The position numbers and the translations under genes are program-made. DNA of 64,000 nt from Beverwykella pulmonaria (taxonomy: Eukaryota; Ascomycota; Dothideomycetes; Pleosporales; Melanommataceae): contig BCHH01000008.1 of the NCBI GenBank assembly GCA_001599595.1, positions 1,640,046 through 1,704,045 of the forward strand. The letters run 5' to 3'. Shown piece after piece: positions 35,531 to 47,592 of this stretch (its first letter is position 1; each line of letters begins with the position of its first letter). The notes below the pieces were generated by a model, which was not told the origin of the DNA, did no database searches, and worked only from the letters and a program-made list of their open reading frames with translations.

Positions 35531-38500
35531 TTATCCATAGTTGAAAGGATTCCTGCAAAGTGGACAAGAACTACTACTACTACTCTTAAACCACTTAAAC
35601 AAACAACTCCCATGGAACAAATTTTTGCACGTGCTGCACCTCTTATCCGGCAACTTCCTATCACTGCCCACGATAGAATAGCAAATTGCGCACTCTGTCT
35701 GGCCCTTCATCGCACCTTCCACATTCCGCTTGAAAGTAGTCAATGCATCGATTAAGCTGCCATTGAAGATGGTGATTGCGCCAAGCGAGATGCGCAGCCA
35801 GGATTGCCATTTTTGCTCATTGACAGCGACCCGGTTAATGCCTTCGATATGTGCGTTCACGAGGGGGAAGGCGGCGGGGAGAGTGATGCGCATCGACATA
35901 GTTTGGTCGTCGATGGTGTAGGACGCCGTTATTTCACGTGCGCGGGGTGCGACTTTTACGGTGAAAGGAGAATCAGGATCGGTGTCGAGCTGGGAATCGG
36001 ACCAGGAAGTCACGGATTGGAGAGCTGCGGTGATAACGGGGGGAGAGATCTGTCGAACGCATTAGCTTCTAATGAGATTGGTAGTCATGGAGTGTCTTAC
36101 GTATTTCTCAGTCCACGTCTCGAGCGTGACTACGATGGGGCGTGACTTGCAGTCAATCCACCACGACTTCGCCAGGGAGGGAACATGCCGCAGACATAGG
36201 AAGTACAGATGGGTCAACAACCATTGTGCGTCTCGCCGTGGTGGCTCAAGATCGGGAGTATATGTAGTAATGTCAAGTTTTGATACATCGACGGGCTTGC
36301 CGTGTGCATGACCCAAGAAGTCAAACGTGAAATTGAGCAAGCCGGGAAGATAGTCGCCCTCCTTGATGTGTTCGACGTAGTCATTTTTGACCTTAAATGA
36401 CTGCATGGTTTGTTAGCATAAATGATTCAAATATCACTATTGTTGACGTACAGCATGTTCGAGGTGGTCAAAGACCAGCATCCAGCTGAGCAAATAGCCC
36501 CTTAGGGGGAGCGGCACACTCCGCTCGAAGTTAGCTTCCCCTAATGACGCAACAGTCGGTGCCTCAAGTATAAGAGAGAGCAGCTCCTCAGGAAGACGTG
36601 CTGTTGTCTTCTCAAGGGCATTATCGATAGAGATCTGCTCTTGCGCTGTGGGAATCTGCTTGTGTAGGATGTCGAACGCCGCTTGCTGTACGGGCTGCGA
36701 CTCGACGTAAAGGAGCGGAAATAATTCCTCGCTTGACTCAAGTTTCTCAATTGGTACCTTGCTAATTTCTCTAGCTAGAATGTCGTTGACGATCTTCAGT
36801 GGTTGATGAAATTCGTCGGGAAAGTGTTGGGAGTGTTTCAGAAGGTTGATTAAGCCATCGGCAATGTCCTGCTCTGTCTCCTTCCAGACATCAACAAGGT
36901 CATCGTTGGGCTCCTCCGTCTGTGTAAGGGTCCGAAGCAGTGCATAGAGCTTCAATGATCCATGCACAAAAGGGATTTGGCTGTTGCACGATTAGATTTG
37001 GAGTTTGCGAATGAATTGATGCCAGAAAGATGGGCTTGGGAAATACACGCACCTGTCTACTTGAGTATCATCCTCTTCGAGCTCAGTAGTTCTTCCCCAG
37101 CTTCTTGCTAATGAATTGAGGATAGATCCCCAATGTTCACCATATATATCGCTCATGAGGGGAAGCAGCGTAGTGAGAACACGGCACACCTCCGCGCGAA
37201 TGGGTAAGGCAACCTCGGTGTCATCCAACCAAGGCGTAATGTGCTTAACGAAAAATATAAGGCGCTGCTTTGCGATGCTCCGCTTTATGTCTTCCTGGCT
37301 GTGGAAGAGTGTGTTGAGAAGAATGAGCTGGTGGAGTGCTGGAGAGGTTATCAGTATATTGTTGAATGCTGCAATTTTGTCGGTAGGGCAATACTGGGAC
37401 AGTCCAACGTACCGTCATCATACTTTTCTTCAATATCTAGTCCAGTCAAGTCTGCCACAAGCTCGTTACACATTCTTTCGCATGATTGCGATGTGGCGAG
37501 CGGCTCCTTGAACGCGCTTAGAAAACCGACGAGGCCGAGAATGTCTGCTGCAACTGTTAGTTGAGTTGACGGAATATAGCAAGCTTGACTTACCTTTGTT
37601 TTTCCTGACGACCCTCAAGTTCGCCTGTAACTCTGCAGTTTGTGACATAGTCCAACCGCACAAGTCAATTAAATCAGATACGAGGACACTATAGGCACGG
37701 GCTGCATAGTATGCCTGAGCGGAAAGACATGGCTCGGATTTTGACAATAAAGCAGTAGCCCAAACCAACAACGATGAACTTGCATTTGGGCCAGCACATG
37801 ACTGGCCTTGTCGCTTCAATTCTTGAGAAATAAAAGCTTGCGCATCCAACATAAAAGAGATCGCATCCGCTTCTACTTCAGTGTTATATGTGGCCCATAG
37901 ATCGTTGGCACCCGCGAGTCCTAGATTGTCACTTGCAAGTTGCATCGTGAGCGCGATGTTTCGAAGAAGAGTAATTCGGACATCTAGTGATACTCTCTCC
38001 ACCTGGAATAAATTGTCATTTTTGAAAAGCCTCGTCGCATATTGTGCGATTCGAAACGCGGGGGAGTAGCCATCTGCATCACGAGGCGCCTTCTGAATAG
38101 TGGCCTTCGATGTCGCTGGCTGCACGAGATATACCGCTCCTCTAAGCGGATTGGTGATCGCCAATGAGGTTTTCGGAGCTCTGTCGAGGAATGGTGCCAA
38201 GGCTGAGTGCCACTCGTCCATGTTCGGAAATATGCCTACAAGTTCTTCCCAATCACACCCAGGCTTTACTAGCTGCTTAGCAAGATCGACGAGAGTTTCA
38301 ACCGAAACGGAGGTTTGTGACGCGTCCTGGAGGCCATGGTGAATGACTTTGAAAATCGATTGTTTGGATTCCGAGCCAGCTGAAAGAATGGTTTGTATGG
38401 AGGCATTGACTGCAGTAGCTTCCTGTGATATTACCTCGTTTGGCGATTCTGAGGCCAAAAGAAGGCTCTGAAGGAACCCAGATCCCTGTGAAGTGGAAAG

Positions 38501-40811
38501 GAAGGACTTCAGCAGTGATGGGTTCTGCTTGACAATTTGGCGGAAGCCTTGCAATGCATATGGGGCTTGCTGTGACAACGACAAAGACTGGGCCATAGAC
38601 GACAGTATTTCGTCGGTCGTTGTAGGAGACAAAATGTTCAAGGGTGATTGGAGAATACGATTAAAGGTGTCCCATTCCAAATTGCCTTGAAGTGCCGTCC
38701 GCACGTTTGACAGAACATACTTTTGTAGCTCCATATCCGACGTTGCAAGATCAAGTGAGGATGGTATTTTGGAAGATGTGAGAAGAGCCTCGAGCGCAGT
38801 GGTTTTTGCAGGTGAGTCGTCCTCTTTCAAAACCGCTTTCAAAGCTGCACCCCAAGTAGTCTTGAAATACGGTGAATCCGAAGCCGAATATAAAATATCG
38901 GCTAACTGAGAAGAAGATGGTGAGAGAATGAGGCTTGGGAGTTCGTTCTGAATGAAGCGCTCTAGTTGTTGCTCCGTTTCCTTTTCGGAGGCTACAAGGG
39001 CTCTGTTTTTATGCAGCAACTCCGCAATAGCACCTGCCGCGCCGTAAGGCTTACCGTTTCTGTTCTTTACAACTGTAAGTGCTTCAGCGATGATGGTGGA
39101 AGACGCCTGCACGAACAAGAGTCGCAGTGGTGTGGATGTCTGAGAACGTAGAGCATACTCTTGAAGGGATGCAATCCGAACTGCCTGCTGAATCAATGAA
39201 TCTTGTGATCTTTCATAATCTTTAGACTGTTCGGGTGCAGAAGTTTTGATATCGTCGATGAACAGTTGAATGAAGCGTGGCCACTCCTTCTGAAGAACTA
39301 TAGACATGCCACCAATATTCACAGCTTTCGAGATTATGTTGAGAGAGTTGCGTGGTACTGTCCATTGCGATTGCTCCGATGTCGGGCGCAAATACTGCGA
39401 GATGATAGGGAAAATGAGCTCGGCTATGAGCTTGACCTTGTCGTCCTCCGATAGAGGCGAGCATATGATGGTCGTAATCTCGAGGTACGCATTGAACGCA
39501 GTCTCTAGACTTAATCGTGATTCATCCTTTCTGACAATCCCACTGTGAAGAGCACTCAGGAGCTCTGCAGCATCTGGTCCGCTACTTGGTAGAATGTGCT
39601 TAGGAAGAGCCTTGAAGACGTCCGTTAATCGATCCCAGAATTCGCGAGGAGCCGACTGTGAACCTCTCTTCAAGAACTGTCGCAACCGCCTAATGACTGC
39701 AGTCTTGCTCTTGTAATGATTCGTCCAAACCGTTGGATGAGCAGATGTAAGCAATGCAAGCGCATCAACATAATCATACGCAGAGCTGGTCTGGTCTGAG
39801 TTTAACGCCACGGATAGGTAGGACTTGCTGATGGTATCTAAATTCTTCTGGACAGCCTCTGAATTTCGTTAGTCAATGCAACCTGAAATACGCTGATTTA
39901 AAGAAGCCGGCATACCAGGTTCCTTAGATAAGCAAGTTTTCAGAAATCGATGCAGTGACCGTCGAATGGAAGCATCCTTGTGCGAGGCGAATGCCCATAG
40001 TTTGTCGTCTGCAAGAATGCCCTCGTAACCAGATGAAAATTTGGCAAGTTCCTCCGCTTGCAGATTAGACAGGAGACTACCAACCAGGGAGATGCAAGCA
40101 GATATAACCCGACTGTACTTCGCCTCTGCATCATCCGGAGTGACAGTCCGCTCATCACTCAGCGTAAGGGCGCTCTCCTTGTCGATGGCATCGCGGCAGT
40201 ACTCAAGTATAGGCTGCTGGTATGCTTTCCGGATGTTTTGTATTTTCTCAGGTGTGTTGAAGACTTGCCGCAGCGAGTTCTGAGTCGCCTCTGCCACGGA
40301 CCGATCGCTGTCATATAGACCACAGAGCCACGCACCGACAGTCTTGGGCATGTGTTTCGCGATCCTCTTCCCTGCGGCGGCGGCAAGTTGACCGTGCACA
40401 GCATGAGCACTTTGGCGTACTGCTTTCGCATTGTCTATTGAAGTTCGAGGGTACATTTTGATCTGTGCAAAAACGTATATTACTACATGCATCGTATGTA
40501 CATCCACATAATGAACGCACCCAGGCTTCAAGCACGCCCTCCTCCACCGGTTCCTTCAGCGACGCAATATATGTCTGTATATCCTCCAACGCCTTTGCCT
40601 TCGTGGTGCTGTCCTTCTTCGAGAGATTCCTGAAGTAGACGACGACATTAGGATCTGATATCGAGGAGAGGTCTGGAGGCTCTGTAACGTAAGACAATGG
40701 CGAGGAGCTGGCGCCGAAGGCTGAGGACGACGAGGTTCCAAAGCTAGAAAGGAAGGCACCAGAGGCAGCTCGCGCACTGCTGGCTTGCGATTTGAGCTGT
40801 CGTTTGCTCAT
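35531..40811 (-). CDS. LTN1: Listerin, ribosome quality control E3 ubiquitin ligase (Ltn1/Rkr1)
   Basis: Eight exons: 40811-40521, 40462-39916, 39858-37594, 37547-37413, 37338-37053, 36980-36452, 36400-36101 and 36049-35531. They give 1623 residues, normal for Ltn1. The N-terminal conserved region includes VVYFRNLSKKDSTTKAKALED, which binds the 60S subunit/Rqc2 side in known structures. Long HEAT-like helical repeats fill the middle. The C-terminus is an RWD-like region followed by a RING (1571-1617): CAIC, KRCSTC, FHGSCLFKWF and CPLCRNPF. Listerin tags nascent chains on stalled 60S particles. Every junction is GT-AG and keeps the family frame. The acceptor of exon 4 is a tandem CAGCAG, so exon 4 may start at 37547 or 37544. 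It shares a 417-bp divergent promoter with XPD. Confidence 0.94.
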
Positions 40812-41228
40812 AATGGTGGTGCAGAGAGGAAGGTAAGGAGAGAAGAGGAAGAGAAGATAAGGAGAGGGAAGGCGTGGTGGATAATAAGGCGAGCAAATAT
40901 TTGAGAAGGGCAACTTCCGCGCAATGACGGCAAAGCAAAAGGGCGGCGATGGCGTCGTGGGGTAGTCGTTGCCGGAGTTTTCCCGCGCACCTTGCCCGAT
41001 GCAGCCATAGCGCGAATCAACCTCATCTGAAGACCGCTCTTCTTCCTCATTAAGCTTCCTCAGCTCTACCGCTTCGCAGGGGCAAAACTCTTTCTTGTTC
41101 TCAGAGCGGGTCGATGCAGATCCAAGCATTGTTTGGAACACCTGCCGGCAAGAACAACTCTGTCCTCCCGGAGTTGACCACCTGTAGTACCATCTGATAC
41201 TGGAGCTCGCGGTGGCGGTGGTGTCAAG
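40812..41228. promoter_or_regulatory. Divergent promoter of listerin and XPD
   Basis: Only 417 bp separate the two start codons, so both promoters must overlap or adjoin. The listerin-side leader is a C/T-rich tract on its sense strand (about 40810-40870). I see no specific factor site. Confidence 0.5.
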
Positions 41229-43664
41229 ATGAAGTTCTTTATAGAGTAAGTTGGCTCAACATGTTGGTCTACACGTAGATTTCACAGAAAACTCACGTGT
41301 TCCAGCGAGCTCCCAGTCCTCTTCCCATATCCCAGGGTGTATCCTGAGCAATATGCCTACATGTGCGATCTCAAGCGCACGCTGGACGCTGGCGGCCACT
41401 GCGTCCTCGAGATGCCTTCGGGCACAGGTAAAACTGTGTCACTGCTTTCTCTCATCGTAGCATACCAGCAATTCCACCCTGAAAAGCGGAAACTCATTTA
41501 CTGCTCACGTACCATGTCCGAGATCGAAAAAGCGCTTGCAGAGCTGAAAGCTCTCATGAAGTATCGGACCGAGCAGTTGGGGACCGAGGAAGAGTTTCGG
41601 GGTTTGGGGCTTACCAGCCGGAAGAATCTGTGTCTGCACCCATCTGTCAAGCGCGAGAAGAGTGGCTCGATAGTCGACGCGCGGTGTCGGAGTCTGACGG
41701 CTGGCTTTGTCAAAGAGAAGAAGGAGCGGGGAGAGGACGTGGATCTGTGCACGTATCACGACAACCTCGATCTTCTGGAGCCGCATAATCTGATTCCGCC
41801 GGGTGTCTGGACATTTGACGGAATGCTCAAGTACGGCGAGCAGCACAAGCAATGCCCTTACTTTACGGCCCGGCGGATGATGCCGTACTGCAATGTCATT
41901 ATTTACTCGTATCATTACCTGCTTGACCCGAAAATTGCAGAGCGAGTTTCGAAAGAGCTGTCTAAAGACTGCATCGTTGTATTCGATGAAGCCCATAACA
42001 TCGACAACGTGTGCATCGAGTCTCTGAGCATCGATTTGACCGAAGATTCGTTACGGAAGGCCACGCGCGGAGTGAATAATCTGGATCGCAAAATCACAGA
42101 GATGAAGAGCACAGATGCTGAAAAGCTGCAGAACGAGTACGCAAAGCTCGTCGAAGGACTACGAGCTGCAGATGAAGCTCGAGACGAGAACGCCTTCATG
42201 GCGAATCCAGCCCTCCCAGATGACCTCTTGAAAGAAGCCGTCCCTGGAAACATTAGGCGAGCCGAGCATTTCGTCGCCTTCTTAAAACGCTTTATCGAGT
42301 ACCTCAAAACCCGGATGAAGGTGCTCCACGTAATTTCAGAAACACCCCCATCCTTTCTCAACCACCTCAAAGAGCTCACATTTATCGAACGCAAGCCCCT
42401 ACGCTTCTGCGCCGAGCGCCTCACATCCCTCGTCCGCACCCTCGAACTAACCAATATCGAAGACTACCAGCCCCTACAAGAAGTCGCCACATTCGCTACC
42501 CTCATAGCGACCTACGAAACGGGCTTCCTCCTCATTCTCGAGCCCTTCGAATCCGCTACCGCCACCGTACCTAACCCAGTCCTCCACTTCACCTGCCTCG
42601 ACGCCGCCATCGCTATAAAACCCGTCTTCGAGCGTTTCAGCTCCGTCATTGTCACCTCCGGTACCATGTCCCCCTTGGATATGTACCCGCGAATGCTGAA
42701 CTTCCAAACCGTCGTCCAAGAATCCTTCACCATGACGCTAACACGAAAATCCTTCCTCCCCATGATTGTAGAGCGGGGCTCGGACCAAAACCAAATAACC
42801 TCCGAGTTCGCACACCGCAACGATATGCCCGTGATCCGTAACTTCGGCAACCTGCTCATCGAGTTCTGCAAACTGACCCCAGATGGCGTAGTCGTCTTCT
42901 TCCCTTCCTATCTATATATGGAGAGTATCATATCCATGTGGCAGGGCATGGACGTGCTCGACACTGTCTGGAAATACAAATTAATCCTCGTGGAAACGCC
43001 CGACGCGCAAGAAACCTCTCTCGCATTAGAAACTTTCCGCACAGCGTGCAACAACGGGCGGGGCGCGGTCCTGCTCTGCGTGGCCCGTGGAAAAGTCTCC
43101 GAGGGCATCGACTTCGATCACCACTACGGGCGCAGCGTGCTGTGCATGGGGGTACCCTACCAATACACCGAATCGCGGATCCTGAAAGCGCGCCTCGAGT
43201 TCCTGCGCGAAACATATCGTATCAAAGAATCAGACTTTCTTTCCTTTGATGCAATGCGACATGCCGCACAATGTCTCGGCCGCGTTATCCGCGGCAAAGA
43301 CGACTACGGGATCATGGTTCTGGCTGACAAGCGCTTCGGGAAGAAGATCACGCAGCTGCCCAAATGGATACAGCAGGGCCTCGATGTTAAGAGTACGAAG
43401 CTGACGGTCGACCAGGCAGTGAGTCGCGCGAAGGCCTTTTTGAGAGAAATGTCGGCGCCGTTTTCGAGGGCTGAGCAGGAGGGGTATTCGAGTTGGAGTT
43501 TGGAGGAGCTGGAGGCGCATCAGGCGAAGAAGAGGATTGAGGCCATTTCGGGCACGGATAATGCTGCGACAAGACTGTTGGAGGGGAGGGCGGAGAGGGT
43601 TGTGGAGGACGAGGATGAGTTTGGAGGCGCGGGCATGGATGCCGTCATGGCAGAGTTAGGTTGA
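41229..43664 (+). CDS. RAD3: XPD/Rad3, 5'-3' DNA helicase subunit of TFIIH
   Basis: Exon 1 (41229-41245) encodes MKFFI plus two bases of the next codon. Exon 2 is 41306-43664. The total is 791 residues, normal for XPD. Walker A GTGKT is at 45-49 and the DEAH box at 233-236. The four iron-sulphur cysteines are C115, C133, C154 and C189, at the expected spacing. The Arch region and helicase domain 2 follow, including VSEGIDF and QCLGRVIRGKDDYG. XPD opens damaged DNA in nucleotide excision repair and supports TFIIH structure in transcription initiation. The 17-nt first exon was recovered because it supplies the family N-terminus (MKFxIDxLPVLFPYPR). The C-terminus is acidic. All key residues are intact. 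Confidence 0.96.
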
Positions 43665-44055
43665 GTTGGAAACGGTGGACTCCTTTGACTATCAATTTGC
43701 AAAGGGACAAGCGATGTGGGATGAGCTTCTGTTCGCAATCTAGGATTACTCAGAGTGCAGTGTGAAATACTCGGGGACGGTGTAAAATTAGTGACTAGAT
43801 AGGTAAATACAATATCTTGCATCATCACAAAACATCTGAAGGTTGGTGTTACACCATATTGCAAGAGTGGAAAGGAGAAAGACATAACGCATTGAATGAC
43901 TAAAGACATCTCGCCTAAGACTCCTGAGCGGATACATATATCATCCTAAGGGTTTGATGCTATTTTCATTGCCCAGAGCTAGCACGAATCAAGGAAACGC
44001 CTTGTCCATATCCGGAAAAGTAGAATGAAAATATGACAAAGGGTGAAATGGAAAA
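43665..44055. other. Convergent intergenic region (XPD / antizyme)
   Basis: 391 bp between two stop codons, AT-leaning, no gene. It is presumably the 3' UTRs of both genes. Confidence 0.5.
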
Positions 44056-45069
44056 CTAGACTTCCATGTCCATGAAGAGCCACTGATCGCTGGTGATCTT
44101 ATCTCCTTGCGTGAAATTGTTGAGGGTAGTGAGCTGGAATCCGATCCAACCAAGGTCTTTGGTTAGAGCATCCATAGCACGGGAGTTGGTGTGTCGGTCG
44201 AGGCAAAGGATGAGTCGGGAGCAAGAAAGTTCGGGGACTTCGCAAAGTTCAAGGACGGCCATCAAACTAAGTTTGTTAGAAGGGAATCATTACATGAGGA
44301 TTGGAGTCAACTTACCCAGCTTTCAGGTCACTCCCGATTACTGACTGATCGAAGAAGACACACATAGCCTTCTCGCCATCCTTGTCGGCCACAAAGCCTC
44401 TGAACCGATTTCCACCCACGTAGTCCCATACCTCGAGCCAATGGGTGACCAACCCGTTCTGGTCGACGATGCCATCATCCGTTTCAGGCGACGGTAAGTT
44501 ACCAGGTCTATCCGTATACCGTTGGACGTCGACACCGTAATCGTTGGTACCGGTAGATGATTGATGATGATTTTGCATACCCATTACAAGCGAGTCTTGA
44601 CGAGCCGAATTTCCCTCACCCAGAAAAACAGTTCGCAGAACATCGCAGAAGAGCCTCTCACACTCTTCCGTAATTTGATATGCAGCCCCCCCTCTACGCG
44701 CCCGTCCGCTGCGGCTCGAGAGCTTAGCGGAATTGTGTCTGGCGGCGAGGGGGGGACTCAGCGGAGGTGAAGGCATTCCCTGCGAGATGAAGTCAGAACG
44801 ACTGCCTTGTGTAGATACAACGGGCTTAAGCAAAGCTAGAGGAATCTTCCGATCCCTCTGCGGGCATCGCAGAAAGACTCACCGAGCTCTCCTCAGGAAC
44901 GCCAATCGACCCCGCCGGCGCCCGTAGTAGAGTAATGGAAGCCCTGAAGATCCGTAGAGTAGGCGTTCACGACGTAGCAGCTAGCACGGACATTGGCGCT
45001 AACCTGGTAGTAGTTGTCGTAACAATTACTACTACTACTACTGCTACGTTTGGTACTTGAAATCGCCAT
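44056..45069 (-). CDS. OAZ1: Ornithine decarboxylase antizyme, +1 programmed frameshift
   Basis: Exons 45069-44883, 44779-44316 and 44266-44056. The first frame is 58 codons (MAISSTKRSSSSSS..., ending GGVDWRS) and stops at TGA 44895-44893. Skipping the T after TCC (44898-44896) gives Ser-Glu-Glu-Ser-Ser. A canonical GTGAGT...TTCTGAC...CGCAG intron of 103 nt then leads into GMPSPPLSPPLAARHNS. The C-terminus has the antizyme signature: SRLILCLDRHTNSRAMDAL, DLGWIGFQLTTL and DQWLFMDMEV. The predicted product is 286 residues. Antizyme binds ornithine decarboxylase monomers and delivers them to the proteasome without ubiquitin. High polyamines raise frameshifting, closing a feedback loop. TCC-TGA is a known antizyme shift site. 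A 47-nt splice alternative (to TCTAG at 44836) would put the second part in frame 0, needing readthrough instead; it lacks a good branch site. Confidence 0.88.
44893..44898 (-). promoter_or_regulatory. Antizyme +1 ribosomal frameshift site TCC-TGA
   Basis: The last sense codon TCC and stop TGA of the antizyme first frame match the shift site used by many antizymes. Reading +1 from here, four codons precede the splice donor. Stimulatory RNA structure was not evaluated. Confidence 0.75.
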
Positions 45070-46026
45070 TGTTCGATTTTGCCACGGTTGCGTTGGAGCG
45101 GGTTTCTGGTAGAAAGTTGGAGCGGTTGTAGACGGCGGTAATGTGGACTGCTTTGAGGTGGTGGAGCGATCTTGTGCTGCTGCTGCTGCTGCTGCTGCTG
45201 GAGGGCGTGCGGGCGTTGTGGTGGTGGACTAGGACGGAGACTGACGTTGAGGTTGAGGTTGAGGAAAGAGGAGTGGTGAGAGGCGGAGGATAAATTGCCA
45301 GGCCTGTGGTGGTCAATGCGTTGCCCCCGCTTTTCTGATTGGTTAACGCCGGAAGCAGCTGTGCCGCGAAAGTTCTAGAGATTTGTTCCATCACGTCAAT
45401 GTTATTGCTATTGCTGTTACTATTAAAATGTGTATCTCACCATTGCTGGCTGTTAGTTATGGCCACTATGAAGAGGCTAGCATGTAGTGAGGACCCAGAG
45501 TTTCGGCAATAGTACAAAAGATCAACTTAACTAGTGAACAGATCTCCAGTTTCATCAGCGACAGATTGCATGCATTGCTTCTCAAGATCACAAGAACCAT
45601 ATATAACACTAACAAAGGACCTACTTGCTACGTAGTACCGTAAACCAGCTAACGCCATCAAACTTTTTCGAAATAGCATCCTCAGCAATACCTTTCCAGT
45701 CCTTGCCAGCTCATTCCATCAAACAATGAAACTCGAAGAAAGAGTAAGAAAAAGGAGAGAAAAAAACATCGAGAGGCATTAGGTGGAGAAATCCTTCCTC
45801 CCTGCACAAATCTAATGGACAGTCGAAGATTATGCAAGTCGGATATCTCGGAGCGCTATGCAGTGAAATCATGAATGGAGAACATGGAATAGGTGAAGAG
45901 ACGCATCGGCACACCACAGGTGAGAACCTGCACGAGCCTGATGCGGCAGGAGTAGAGTCTGTTGCGTTGTACAGGAGGGAAGTATGCCTTGTGTACATGC
46001 GGTCGAGAGAGCAGCCGAGTAGACGT
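45070..46026. other. Antizyme leader region with overlapping upstream frame
   Basis: 957 bp between the antizyme start and the FKBP stop (same strand). A minus-strand frame from ATG 45391 to the stop at 45044 (115 codons, Ser run from a GCT/GCA-type repeat near 45177-45196) overlaps the antizyme start codon in another frame. It is either a large uORF, an alternative 5' exon, or chance. Confidence 0.45.
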
Positions 46027-47592
46027 CTAACTGACGGAAATGCACTTGATATCGAAGATCAGCTCAGAGTTGGCGGGGATATCGGGCAGGGCCTTGTTGC
46101 CGTAGGCAAGTTTTGCGGGGATGTTGAGACGACGTTCGCTGCCAGCAGTCATACCAACCACGCCGATGTCCCAGCCCTTGATAACCTCACCAACGCCGAG
46201 CTTGAAGGCGAAAGGCTTGCCCTTCTTGTTTGCTGAACGCAATGTTAGTACGACATTCAAGCCGAGAGAAAGGGTAGAGGCTTACCATCGAACTGCTTGC
46301 CGTTCTTCAGCTTGCCAATGTAGCGCATCTCGATCTTGTCACCCTTCTTCGCGGCACGGCCCTTGCCCTCCTTCTTGTCCTCAATCGTCACACCCTGGAC
46401 GACCCGAGGGCCCTTTGGCATCTCCTTCTTTGCGTCCTTCTTCGCCTCCTCCACCTTTGGCGAACCGGTGGGACCCAGCTCGAGGTTCTTGGCGAATTGT
46501 ACCTTCTTCTTGTCGCTACCCGGAGCTTCGGCCTTCTCCTTCTTCCCAGGCTCCTGAGCGGCTGCCACAGCCTGGCCGTCGTTCTTCTTGAGCTTCTTCG
46601 CCTGCTTCTTGCTCAATTTCTGCTCGCCGTTAATGGTGGGAGCGTCCGACTTGGCAGCCTTGCTAATCATGGCATCAAGGGAGGCCTCGGCGTCCTCGGC
46701 GTCCGAAGACTCAGCTGGGCGCTTGTTCTTGCCCTTCTTTGCCACGAGTTGGGGAACCTTTTCGTCGTCAGACTCAACCTCAGTGATCCGAGGGTCCTTG
46801 AGCCCATCCAGCGCGTCATCCTCCGACTCGGAGATGTCGTCGAGCTCATCCTCGTCTGGAGAGAGATCGTACTCTAGCTGATCGCCCTCGTAGTCCTCGT
46901 CATCATCGCTGTCTGAGGCATCGTCCAGCTCGTCCGGGGGAATGACATAGTTTCCCGTAATGAAGATATCGTGGGTGCCGTTGGCGGCGAAATAGACGGC
47001 CTCGTGCTCGCCAACAGTGATATCCAGTGTCTGCTGGTAGTGCTGCGCACGGGTTAGCTGGGGCGGTAGCAGTAGTACAGCGCAGGGCGTTGGTCACCTT
47101 CTCGGGATCGAGAGTGCAGAGAACGAACTCCTCCACCTCGTCACCGTCCTCACTGTCGTCCTCATCGTCTTCGCTGCTGAGTTCGCCGTCGATGGCCTTG
47201 GCCTTTCCCTTGGACGATTTGCCGTTGACACCATTCGGGATGCTGTCAATCTCCATCTCTTCTTCCGCATCGAGCTCCTCTTGCAACTTCTTGCTCAATG
47301 CTGCCTGCTTCGCCTTCCTGGCCTTGACGGGGTCGCTGGGCCCTCCATTCTTCTCCTCCTCGCTGTCCGACTCATCTCCAGAGATGTCCGAGTCATCTTC
47401 TTCTGAGATGATGCCTGCAAGACGAGCCTTGATTGCGGCAATGTCGTCAAAGTCATCGTCGTCCTCGTCGTCCTCATCGTCGGAGCCAAAGTCGAGGCCA
47501 GGATCCCGGCGCTCGCGGATTAGCTTCAGGGTGGCACGGGGAGTCTTGCTGTCGTCATCGAGGGGGATTGCGCTAGGGTCGATGGCGGCCAT
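46027..47592 (-). CDS. FPR4: Nucleolar FKBP-type prolyl isomerase, Fpr3/Fpr4 type
   Basis: Exons 47592-47098, 47042-46286 and 46232-46027 give 485 residues. The N-terminus is a nucleoplasmin-like domain interrupted by acidic runs: [39 protein letters not shown], then [20 protein letters not shown]. Asp/Glu tracts and Lys-rich tracts alternate through the middle. The FKBP domain is C-terminal (about 375-485): [35 protein letters not shown] and [21 protein letters not shown]. This is the layout of yeast Fpr3/Fpr4, histone chaperones and prolyl isomerases of nucleolus and chromatin. I cannot separate FPR3 from FPR4; filamentous fungi usually have one. The first intron removes a stretch that reads open but breaks the family sequence. 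Divergent from REV1. Confidence 0.93.

Noticed and set aside
44836..44882. 47-nt intron in antizyme that would place the second part in frame 0
   Set aside because: It would demand stop-codon readthrough rather than the known +1 shift, and it has no good branch site. The 103-nt intron has one and gives family-like sequence.
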